DNA of 64,000 bases from NCBI GenBank assembly GCA_026419785.1, contig JAODTK010000100.1, positions 558,001-622,000 on the forward strand. The letters run 5' to 3'. This stretch comes from Sclerodactyla briareus. Lineage: Eukaryota > Echinodermata > Holothuroidea > Dendrochirotida > Sclerodactylidae. Shown piece by piece: positions 10,321 through 20,570 of this stretch (within the stretch, counting starts at the first letter, position 1; the number at the start of each line of letters is the position of its first letter). Below the pieces are notes generated by a model. The model was not told where the DNA came from. It saw nothing but the letters and a program-made list of their open reading frames with translations, and made no database searches. The position numbers and the translations under genes are program-made.

Positions 10321-12000
10321 ATTGTTTAGACCGGGAGCCCAGGGGGGTCAGCCTAGCTGAGAGGGTAACCAATTGGAGCCATAAGCAGTGACAAACAACT
10401 ATGGCCCTTGCAAGGAAATGGTCGTCTGGATGCACCTTATGGTGGGTTGTGGGTGGTGAGGTCATAACAAAGGCCCAAAAATTAGCTAGCTTAGCTCCCG
10501 AGGTAACTGCGGGAAATCTACAGCAAAATGGCAGCATTATCAATGAAACATGATGACCCGTGACAGACCTGTAGTTGGTGGGGTGGGCCCGCCAGCCGCC
10601 AAATAACTGGGGCCCAAAAATGAGCCAGCTTAGCTCATGAGGGTAAGACAGGTGAAACAAAGTAGAAAATGTTTGTTACACTCCCAGCTATCAAAACAGA
10701 CTAATGACATGATATTTTAAGTGGTGGGTGTGGTGCGCCAGACGCCATACAATTTACACCCACCCCTACACAGCTAACCTAGGTAGCTCGTAAGGTAACC
10801 AGTTGGAATAAAGTGAAAAGTCGTGACGCTCCGCAGCTATTCAGAATGACCAATTGCAGACATTTTTAAGTGGCGGGTTGTGGTGCGCCAGGCGCCATAC
10901 AATACCCCCACCTCTACAGCTAACCTAGGTTAGCTCGTAGGTAACCAGTGAACAAAAGAGAAAATGTTCGTGACAGCCTCCGCTATCAACAAATGACCAA
11001 GTGACAGACTATTTTACGTGGTGTCCGGTAGGATGTGCCAGATCAGAGGCCATACAATATCCTCTCACCATGGAGCTAACCTATAGGTCAGCTCGTAATT
11101 TGTGAACAAGCTGAAATCTCGTATGGTTCAATAGAGTTTTATCTGAGGTCACTAGCTGATAATCCCACGCATTGTTAGAAAACCATCAAACAGGACAGGA
11201 AGAAGCATGTTTTAGGGTTTAAAAGCATTACATCTGCGTATATTAAACTGTGTAATGTGTAAAACATACTAAAAACAATTTAATTTGGATTGGACAGAAC
11301 TGACATAGGTCCGCTTCATGTCCAACCGTGTTGCCACTACTGACAAACCGCCAAAACAGCAGGTAACGAAGTGTTAACACAACTTTTAAGAGAGTTCACA
11401 AAGCGATAAGGCAGCTGTAGGACAGATATGAAGGATAGGGTTGGCGACATATATTAAGGACTGGCAGCAGCTGTGAAGCTTACCAGTTGAAAAGGGTATA
11501 ACGTGTTACTTTTGTTCATGGAGTGTAATCGTCGAATATATCAAATTCAGATCGTTTCAATTGGCAGATGTGCCAACCAACAACGCCCTACCATATTTGC
11601 TACGCTGGAGTTGAACTGCAATTCATGATCACCATACAGTGGAAATCCCTTGTAGTAAGGGGGATTGACGGTCACCATCTAGTGTTGCCCCCTTTGCGGC
11701 GAACAGGACTCTGACTTGTTATGATGCGAGGTACCCTGAGATCCGGGAATCCGACTCTGGATTGTGGGCCTGGATCTTGGGCAGAAAACCACCCTTTAAT
11801 ATTTGTGGCTTAGCTGGGTGAGTTGCCGTTTTGAGTTGCATTTGTGTGGTGTTCGTCACAACCAAATTGGAACAACTGACCGGGAATTGGCTCGTGACTA
11901 AGTCTGGATAGATAGATGACTTTAGTAGTCTAACACGTGTTATGTTCATGAGTGCCCATGCAGCCAGTCAATTAGCCATGACCCGTAGTGATCTTGTCAA
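10320..12000 (+). repeat. Left inverted repeat, outer part made of about 150-bp tandem units
   Basis: Between about 10,430 and 11,100 there are four or five diverged units, each with a word like GTGGTGCGCCAGACGCCATACAAT (near 10,735, 10,885, 11,035), then CAGCTAACCTAGGTTAGCTCGTAGGTAACCAGT, then a GTGACAGCC-type word. The inner part, 11,640-12,000, is single-copy within the arm and matches 16,640-16,945 in reverse complement. About 540 bases (11,100-11,640) have no counterpart in the right arm. Confidence 0.65.
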
Positions 12001-13100
12001 TCATGCTAAAATTATGCATAGCCATTGCAACAATTTGATCACTTTGTGAGCTTTTTTAGCCCACAGGTAAAGGTCAGGCAGTTGAGCAGGCATGTTTAAA
12101 AGTTCGTGAGTGGTACCGTTAGTCTGGACCAAAAAAGTTTTTAAATGCCGTACACTGAACCAATTGTGACTCTCTTCGGAAACTACCATTCTAGGTCTGA
12201 ACTTTTAACGATGGGTTTAGATTTAGAATTCCTGGCTTTGGTGAGTTACCCATGAAAACGCCCATGCGCATGGTCATGAATATAGTCAATGACTCGTGAT
12301 ATTGTATAATAAGGCTGTAAGCGAAATGTACTTCTAATAGTATTGATTTGACAACCTTTGATCACTTTTGTAAGGTTTTTACTAGCACAGGACTTATCAC
12401 GGCCTGAGTTGAGAAAGGGACTTCTGAAGAGTGTTTTTGTTTTTGTCAAAGGTTTAGGAGTGGTATTCGTTGTAACATTAATCGGACAAATATATGTGTA
12501 TACTGTGCCCCGGACTGAACAATTTGACCACCTTGCGATTGCCATTAACTTCAGGCAAAACTCTTAAACGCGGTTGAAAAGGCCCTTTGGTTTTATGTCA
12601 TGAAATGCCCTCATGTGCCTGTCAATCCCCCCCCGTGACAGTGAAATGTTAACTCGCGCGCAGGTTAATAAACCATCGATTGAACAAGTTCGTTCACGTG
12701 TGTAGCCTTTGTGGGATCGGGGACGGGCATGAGGACACGGTATGACCAGTAGGACACGACCCTGTGACCGCTTCCATGACGTTAGCCCGCCCGACGACAA
12801 TACCCCCCTCGTCACCATTGTGCGATATGGTATCGATACTGGCTATATGCGTCACCAATGATATCAAGCAACCACAATATCGATATATCGAGAGACGGTT
12901 TATCTGCCGGAAGGCACGAGTGCCCCGTACCGTGTCCCAATGCTCTCCCTAGGACGATTGAGCATGCCTTGGAGCAGTATGTGATTGTTAAGAGACCTTA
13001 TGGCTGCTGAGAATCACCCAAAGCAACCACTCCCAGGTCCGTATCCCTATATAAGCCTTTAGTACCCGAAAATCCCGGAGCCACGCCGACGGACTACCCC
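12001..13100 (+). other. Interior leader of the Penelope-like element; no gene
   Basis: Two weakly similar segments (about 11,940-12,190 and 12,250-12,560) share words such as AATTTGATCACTTTGTGAG and CTTTGATCACTTTTGTAAGG, suggesting a diverged direct duplication. No convincing coding frame was found. Confidence 0.35.
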
Positions 13101-16100
13101 CACCCCCTAAACGCCCCTTGCAGGCCAGGAGAGTTTCCCCCCCCGTTATTCTTGAATTCCTAAAAGGAGCTCTGATGAAACTCGACCGTCAGAATCTCGG
13201 AGAGGGAAACACCCCTAACTTTAACCTTAGGGTAAAACCAAGGGTTACTCCCACACTCCCAGGGGCCACCCAAGCTCCCCCCTTTTTGTACCCTGCCGAG
13301 GGACAGAGTCTTGGGACTCGTCACCCCGTCGGGCAGAAGTCGCCTGTACAGATACTGGCGCGAAGAGGCTCTCCCGTCAGGCGAAGCGTTATCGGTAAAA
13401 AGCCCGCTGCTTCCAGAAAAACTACAACAGGGCTCATTCAACAGGCTCCGCTCCTACACACAGGACCAAGTCCTACGAGGACAGTCGATCAATCGTCTGC
13501 TAACAGAAGCTTCTGCGGACCACTCCAAGAGAAGACCGAACGGGGAAAGCGACACTAACAGAAGAGTCGTAGCAGAAGTCATCAAGCCTTTCAAATCCGA
13601 CTGCAGATGAGGAGCATCGACCTTTTCTGTGTAAATGACGGATCTTTTTAGGGCCACCACAAGCACAGAAAAAAGGTTTGCATACGCACAATCTTCTCTC
13701 AAACAAGCTGTCCGTGTCCAGACGATCCTTTTCCTGTCATTGAGCTAAAGCTACCACGATTCCGTCAATGAAAACAACGGAAAATTTAACAGAGCGGGTC
13801 AAATTAATATTAAATTATACGTTAATGTTATCAGAAAATCTCAGGGGAGCGGAGGGATACACGTAGACACAGCAAAACCCTGCAAAACTATGAAAGCGCA
13901 AACTAAACTCAATAGAGTACGTCAGAAACCTTATCACGACGCCGGCTCCTCTATACAATATAGTGGGTTATCGCCCTGGGTTGGGTTCTTTTATTTAAAG
14001 TCATCCTTGGCAACAGATAAACCGAAAGGTACGCATGTTCTTCCTCTCCATAAAGGAACTTACAAGAACAATGCGCCTTCTTTTAGTCATGCGCCATAAT
14101 GAAAGCAGCTTAACATAAACGACTCCAGATCCTATGCAATCTTCCCCCTAACTCATTGGCCCTTCAAGTCCCGCTTAACCAGAAACTTGCAGAAGAGATC
14201 CTGGAGGCAACAAAGGCTGAGATGGCTAGCATTCCATCGAGAAGGCACGCAACCAATACCAACGCTAAGCAGAATCCGCATTCGCTCTAATAATAGGACG
14301 ATCACTCCATTGTGGTGAATGAAGACTTGCCAAAGGAAGAGGATAGCCATATCTCAATCGCTCGATGACCAAACCGAGACGAAGTCAGCTGAAAGCTGTC
14401 ATCACGAACGGTTATCGCGATAGCGACATGAACGAATGTACCACCACCGACCCGTCGTCTGGTGTTAAAAAAAGACGCTCTTCAAACAGTGCCTCTCCAA
14501 CAAAGAAATAGCCGAAGAGGAAGCTTCAACATACCTTTCGACCCTACTCCCTAAATTCACACACCCCAAAGACACCCGCCACGACCCTTGTGATATCGTC
14601 CTTGCCTAAGGTGCACAAAGCACCTTCAGCAAACTCAAAATTTGCAGGCAGGCAGACCATCATAGGCAATCCAAGCCGAAATTCTCTGCCGATGGTTAAA
14701 AGGGTCTACCGAATCTATACAGAGCCAATCTCAGCCTGTTTTCGTGGCTTATTTCCTACCTCTCGAACAGTAGTAAGGCAGAACGGAAACTTATGTGCTA
14801 AGACAACAAATCAAATCCTTACACTACTACAGGGGGTTGATTGAAATACCAGTTAATGTAATCGTTCTCTGGATTTCATAGCAATGTACAACCAACACGC
14901 CACTGAGGAGGCTCTCGACACATTGACAGGCTGCATACGCTAACGAACACCTGATGGAATATTACGATATACCGAACAATATCGTCACACCAATGCGCCA
15001 AAACTCATTGATCTAATTACTTTTCACGCAACCTGCCTGTGAATTCAACGGCAATTATAGAACAAAAAAATGGTTGCGCAATGTGCACGTAAGGCCCTCT
15101 GAGATCTGCGACATTGGTATGCACAAACTAGAGACCTAACTCATCTACATCAGAACAAAATCCTACAATGCTAGTACAGAATGAGGACAATACTTCGTTG
15201 TACAGTGGAAACCAAAGTTGAACCTGAACTTCCATGGTGGAACGTATGACGTACTACAACATCCTTAAGTTCACCAGGCAAAATAATTTCTGTACTGAGT
15301 CAAAATACCTCGATTACAGGCATGGAATCCTTAAAATACCATCCACCGGAAACCTACAATATTAGATCGCAATTCAGCTAATCCCCAAGCCACTTTCACT
15401 GGCTTTATCAAAGGGGAAGTCATAAGGTATGACGGATACCTGCAAACAATGATAGGCAGACAGCGCAGCAGACGTTATCGAGAGAAAAACAATTGCACAG
15501 AGAAAAACTTTTGCATTGCGTAAATACACGAAGGAGATCTTGTGGATGGTATCCGTGTCCAATGATATCAAGCATGAGGACCGCGCCAAATATGCGACGC
15601 CCGGCGCGCAAACAAACGGGCACCGGCACGCAATCAGAAACTCTGAACCCCCCACTTGGGGTTTTTCAAACTAACATACAACCCCCCATGTCAAAAACAG
15701 GGACCTATAAAGAGGCCTTTCCGAACTAAGCCTTGGCCACAAAATCTCAGAGATTTTTTTACTAGTTAATTACATTCAGATTGATTTCCAGCACTTGGGC
15801 ATTGCCACGAACAAAGCAGGAAATGCGAAGAGATACCTATTATCGATGAGGTGAATCGCACCACTAAAACAAGATACTCAAATTGTACCATTAAACAGAG
15901 ACACCGGCGCATTACGATACCATTTTCTGGAAGCCCAAAAAAAAATAACACCTTGAGGGCAAAAACATAGTCTGGTTTCGAAGTGTCAAGCCAACCAAAG
16001 GCCACTCACGTCACATACTGCTTCATAACATGCCTAACTCACCGAGAGGGGCCAGGGAATCACGGCACGTGTGCGGGCTGACATTTCAACATGAGGGTTA

Positions 16101-16600
16101 CATGTATGTCGCTCGATATTCATTGTGACGATTTATACTCGCTGTCGATACCGTATGTCGCAAGTCAAACGATATTTAGGTCGGGCGTCCTAAAAGCGTC
16201 GTTTACCGTCTCACTCGCTTACATACTCCTCATACCAGTAACCGACGTTCAAAATTCAAAGGATAAAAAAGGTGAAACATTGTTCTAAAAATAGAGGATA
16301 TATAACCAGCCCGTGACAATTTCACTGAACGGACTGTTCAAGTGGCAATCGATTTGAGCATACCTTGAACTTGCCAGAGTCGTTTTAACAAACCCCAAAA
16401 GCCTCACAAAAAATGGTGTAAATGTTATATTGCGTTAATGTTTACAAATACATTGATATTGGCCAGATTAACGATGCCACTCTGACGCGTTTTTTGCACC
16501 AACTGTCCAACTCAGATTCGACGAGTCCCGAAGCCAACTAAAAGGATCCAGTGTTCAGTCGGCTATTAATTATGTATATTATATAATGTAATCATGTGTA
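13100..16600 (+). pseudogene. Penelope-like element polyprotein (reverse transcriptase, possible GIY-YIG remnant), frame-broken
   Basis: The coding stretch is fragmented over several frames. Before the reverse transcriptase is a segment reading NQKLAEEILEATKAEM (about 14,180-14,226) and SIVVNEDLPKE (about 14,307-14,340). The core includes SSLPKVHKAP, GRQTIIGNPSRNSLPMVK and EPISACFRGLFP (14,593-14,760), then AMYNQHATEEALDTL (about 14,882), EFNGNYRTKKW (about 15,035-15,078) and RPSEICDIGMHKLE (about 15,092-15,130). The LPKVHKP, FNG and MHKLE landmarks belong to the Penelope-like class rather than LINEs. Downstream, 15,330-15,720 matches the connector (YHPPETYN, PPMSKTGTYKEA), and 16,080-16,290 may be a GIY-YIG endonuclease remnant. 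Many indels mean it is inactive or badly sequenced. Confidence 0.7.
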
Positions 16601-16639
16601 TTTTGCCTGATTAACACATCACGAAGGGCCGCCGGTAAT

Positions 16640-17645
16640 CAACAGCCGCATGACACTCCTTGAATGCAAACCTACTATGTTTTAGACTTTACCTCAAGCC
16701 ATATTTGTCCGACGTGGTAAAGCCATTAGTTTCAAGCGTTGTGTCAAACACTCACGCGACTCAACTCCGAAAGGCAAACCCACGCCACCTTGCCGCGAAT
16801 TTAAAGCGGTGGTTTTTGCCAAGATCCAGCCCAAAAATCGCTGAGTCGTGACTTCCAGGTCTCAGGTAGCCTCCCCATAACGATTAAGTCCTGTTCGGCC
16901 GGCAAGCGCAACACTAGATGGTGACCGTCCACCCCCCACCCCCCCCCCCCCTATTACTATTACTGTTTCAACTCGTCTACCATTACGAGCTACCCCTAGG
17001 GTCGTTAGCCTTAGCTGTAGGGGTGGCGATATTGGATGGCGTCTGGCGCACCCAACCACCAACTTAAAATGTCGATTCATTGTCATTGTGATAGCTGGGA
17101 GTTGTCACGAACCATTTTCATACTGTCCCAACTGGTTACAGTAAGAGGTTTAACCAGGTGGAGCTGAAAGGGTGTGGGGCTAGTATATGGCGTATGGCGC
17201 ACCCCAACCCACAACATCAAATGTCTGTCATTGGTCCATTTGTGATCTGATCTCTGGGAGTGTAACAATCATTTTTTTCTACCTTGTTTCAACTGGTTAC
17301 TTCACGAGCTAACCTAGGTTAGATGTAGGGTGGGGATTATTGTATAGCGTCTGCGACACCCACCCCCAGCAACTAAAATTCTTTCACGGGTCTCATTCAT
17401 GTTTCATGGGCATATGCTCTGGACCTTTTGCCGAGATTTTCCCGCGGTTTCCTCGGGAGCTAAGCTAGCTTAATTTTTGGGCCTTTTGTTATGGCCCTCA
17501 CCACCCCCCCACCAGAAGGTGCACGTGCCCAGTACGACCATTTCCTTGCCAAGAGCCATAGCGTTTATCCTGCTGTATTGGCGCACAATTGGTTTACATC
17601 TCAAGCAGGATTGACCCCCCTGGGTCCTGCTCTTAGTTCGGAGTG
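16640..17645 (-). repeat. Right inverted repeat of the Penelope-like composite
   Basis: The reverse complement of this arm matches the left arm in the same order. The inner single-copy part is at 16,640-16,945. The tandem units with TGGCGTCTGGCGCACCCAACC-type words lie near 17,035, 17,185 and 17,345. The outer block holds CTAAGCTAGCTTAA and CCCCCCTGGGTCCTGCTC (17,465-17,632). Divergence between the arms is substantial, so this is not a recent duplication. Confidence 0.65.
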
Positions 17646-18380
17646 TCTAAAATTTAGATTGATGCCCTGAGGCGGCCCATAGGATTGGTCGACCAAGGAC
17701 TCCTGCAGAAGCCACGCAAGAAACCAAACCGTTGTGACAACGTTATGGAAATGCTTCGTCTAATATGTTAGCTAATAAGTAAGGGTACGAAATTATTATT
17801 TGCACAGGCCTGCGAACGATTTTTTTTTATAGGGGGTGCTGAGATCTTTCATGACAAATAGACACCTCACTCACCCCTACAGGAAAACCTATATTTCTTC
17901 ATTCTCATTTTCAGATTATTCTTTTGAATCTGTTTATACTTTTTTCTCAGTTATTACCATAGCGAATGCGTGATTCGATTATGACGGACAGACACCTGAT
18001 GTTACCCGCGGGTAACGGTTACCCTACATCTGTTAACTTAGGGCATGCCGAGGCAATACCGGGTAGACAATGAGCAAAAGCAAAGTATGCAAGTGAAACA
18101 GCGGGCTGTTAATTAGCCAGGTTTCTGGTGTTGTCTGTAAAGGGGACAAAGTTAATCTGTCAGGGTCCCCATATGGACCGCCGATAGTGAGGGTATAATG
18201 GGGAGGGAGTGTCCTGCTTTTCATATTAGCACTAGATAATAAGTACTTTACACGGCTTTTCAGTTTGGTGTAATTGAATCGAGCGGCTGGGCGATCATGT
18301 GTTGATTTGATATTGCGGGGGACATATGAGATCCAAACTCGCGAGGGGTCGCACCATCTAAGAGGTAGCGGGCGCGTAGG
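17646..18380. other. No gene seen
   Basis: AT-rich sequence between two repeat blocks. A 118-codon frame on the - strand (18,033-18,389) shows no motif or composition suggesting coding. Confidence 0.35.
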
Positions 18381-18636
18381 TGCGAACAAGGGGGAAATGT
18401 CGCAGTTTTACAGACCCCCAGAATGCAGGAGGAGGAGGTAGAGGAGGGAAACGGCATTCTGGGGTCATAAAGGCAGTAGAAGCATGCAACAACCCTAAAC
18501 TCGTCAATGAATTTCACGAATTTTTTTATTTCAGAAACCTTCTTGAAGGAACTGATTCAATGTATTCCGTACCAATTCGTGCACACCGTCGGTTGTCGAG
18601 CGTTAGGGTACAAGAATTTTTTTTGTTTACGGACAA

Positions 18637-18707
18637 CCCCCCACCCCCCCCCCCCCCCCACCCCCCCCCCCCCCCCTTCCACCCCCCCCCCCCGCCCCCC
18701 CCCCCCC

Positions 18708-18745
<38 letters not shown>

Positions 18746-18793
18746 ACCCCCCCCCCCCCCCCCCCCCCCCCGCCGCCCCCCCCCCCCCCCCCC
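18637..18793 (+). repeat. C-homopolymer-rich tract
   Basis: About 157 bases are almost entirely C, with scattered A, T and G. It produces spurious proline- or glycine-rich frames on both strands. It may form quadruplex or i-motif structures, and its true length and content are unreliable in long-read data. Confidence 0.9.
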
Positions 18794-18974
18794 AGATTGA
18801 AGGCATAAAAGCACTTTACGGACCGTATTGGTAGTAGCAAGTCCCTAAAATTGGCCACAATAATTTCAGAATCATATTTCTGAGAAACAGTCTTGACTCT
18901 TGAGGGGATACTGGCCACGTCCCGGTGGAACAATGCGGTCAGGATAGGTTGTGCATGCGTGAAAAAAAAAAACA

Positions 18975-19560
18975 GAATTAATCAGATGGCTTGCGAGATT
19001 GAACTCTGACTGCAACTTTGGAATTTTTCGCTATCGTTGATTTTCACGATAGCTTCAGGAAGATTGTTCCAATCTCTGAACAGTTCTCGGGAAGAAGGAA
19101 AAGTTATAGCAATCTGGATTCGCTGGCTAAGTTGAACGAGCTCTAGTGTGGGTGCCGAGAGGGTCGATTGACAGGTGACGTGATGGACTAATGGGAATCG
19201 AAAGGTTGCCATTGATTGCCTTATAAAAATTGTGGCCATCGAAACACGACGCTCTGGTTGCAGAGGCTGCCATCCCAACTCTTCCATTCATATTGGCGGA
19301 GTGGCCCGGGGACCTAGATTGAAGTCGGTTCAAGCAGAAATCTAGCAGCCCTAAGTTGAGCAGATTCAAGGGTATTAATCAAGTTAGCAGTATGAGGGAC
19401 CCACCCACTCGGCGAATATTCAGTAGGGGTGTTCCCACTCGGTCTTACCCGGCGGACTCCTTGAGCCTTGTGGGCAGTGTGGGATCCTCCTAACAAAGCC
19501 AAAGGATTGAATTCGCCGTGGCAGCGATTGGTTGACATGATCATTCCAAGAAAGATACTA
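18975..19560 (-). pseudogene. LINE reverse transcriptase C-terminal fragment
   Basis: Read on the - strand, from high to low coordinates: YSPSGWVPHTANLINTLES-like and AQLRAARFLLE (about 19,440-19,330), then ELGWQPLQPERR (about 19,283-19,248), then a basic region and LFRDWNNLPEAIVKI (about 19,083-19,040). The order PxWDPHTxxxIxxLExxQxRAARF, LGWxxLxxRR, WNxLP is typical of the end of CR1/L2-like non-LTR retrotransposon proteins. Several frame changes occur. It lies inside the family A repeat array, so it inserted after that array formed. Confidence 0.75.
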
Positions 19561-20570
19561 GTCAGTGGTTAAACACCCAAGTAGGAGTGGCCCTAGTTTC
19601 TTGCAGAAGGAAGTCCTGTTGCTTATAGCCAAAACTCTTGGCATTTTTAGCATGGCGTAATTAGACGAATAACCAAAAACAACTTTTAGCAGTGAAGCTC
19701 ATCTCCTGCCATTATTTTGCAGCTTACTAGCAGTGGGTAAGATCTCTTGGACGGAGGGTTAGGTGATCATTATTGTTATGAATTTTTGCTTACAACACAA
19801 AGTCATCGGCAAATAATCTAAGTTTTCGAAGGAACTGATCGATGTGTATTCTTACATTCGGGACAGCCGCCAACCATCGTGGACGCGTAGGGTTACAAGG
19901 GAAATTTCGGTTTATGACCCATCAGATTGTAGGAAACGGCATTCCCCGTGTATGCAGTGAGCAACGTCTCGAAAATTGGCAAATAATTTTCAGAAATGGT
20001 ATTTAAGAAACGTCTGAAGAACCTATTGATGTTGTATCCTTACAATTTGTGCAAGCATCAGTGGTCTCGTATAGGTACAAGGAAATTTTGAGCCTTATGA
20101 ATCCCCAGATTGCCAGCAACGGTTGCTTCCAGTTTTATGGAAGTAAGCAAAATCCACAAAATTGACAATAAATTTCTGAAACCTGTATATATCTCAAAGA
20201 ACACTCTTGAGAAAAACTGATCTACGTTTTATTCATCACAAGTCGGCCACCATCAGTTGACGCGACCGTACAAGATAATAGCTCTTACAGACCACCTACC
20301 CCCCCCCCCATTCCATCAGAGCGCAGGGAGCGAGTATTCCGGACTTTATGGCAGTATGCAATCACTGGGACTGAAATTTGATTGACATAAATTTCGAAAA
20401 CTGATCGATGTCTAATCCTTAAATTTCTTTATCATGGTGTCCATTCCTACCATGCCATGTATTGAGATATTCCATCGAGGGACCCTTTCCAATTGGGTTG
20501 GAGGCGGCAGATTGAAATTGCTTGAACATCACTGTCAGATTAGTATCCGCGCAACCTTTTCGTCCAAAGT

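Larger units (their letters stand above)
10320..17645 (+). mobile_element. Composite element: Penelope-like retroelement between long inverted repeats
   Basis: The left repeat (10.32-12.0 kb) and right repeat (16.64-17.645 kb) are inverted relative to each other. Examples are TTAGCTAGCTTAGCTCCCGAGG at 10,480-10,502 against the reverse-complementary CCTCGGGAGCTAAGCTAGCTTAA at 17,452-17,474, and the segment at 11,660-11,800 against 16,805-16,945. Between them lies a reverse transcriptase of the Penelope-like class. Such elements often carry LTR-like ends that can be inverted, which fits. Similarity outside 10,320 and 17,645 was not seen, setting approximate borders. The target duplication was not found. 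Confidence 0.6.
18380..20570 (+). repeat. Family A tandem array, right copy, inverted relative to 0.1-1.3 kb
   Basis: Units at 18,510-18,630 and 19,800-20,420 read as the reverse complement of the left array (for example AAGGAACTGATCGATGTGTATTC near 19,830 and GATTGCCAGCAACGG near 20,110). The segment at 20,400-20,560 matches about 110-230 in reverse complement (CCTTTCCAATTGGGTTGG against CCAATTGGAAGGGTCC). The array is interrupted by a C-rich tract and by a LINE fragment on the - strand. Confidence 0.65.

Noticed and set aside
9956..10660. 234-codon - strand frame
   Set aside because: It overlaps the outer inverted repeat of the Penelope-like composite and several opposing frames; no motif or consistent composition.
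10430..11100. Tandem 150-bp units considered as a CRISPR array
   Set aside because: The whole unit is repeated with divergence and there are no short constant repeats with unique spacers; the genome is eukaryotic.
10430..17600. Hammerhead ribozyme in the Penelope-like terminal repeats
   Set aside because: Such ribozymes are known in this class, but I did not find the CTGATGA...GAAA core at a suitable position in either arm.
18380..18933. Long proline- or glycine-rich open frames (up to 142 codons) on both strands
   Set aside because: They are translations of the C-homopolymer tract and have no start, splice or domain support.
100..20570. A Polinton/Maverick-type element suggested by the size and inverted termini
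   Set aside because: No DNA polymerase B, integrase, packaging ATPase or capsid signature was seen between the repeats.
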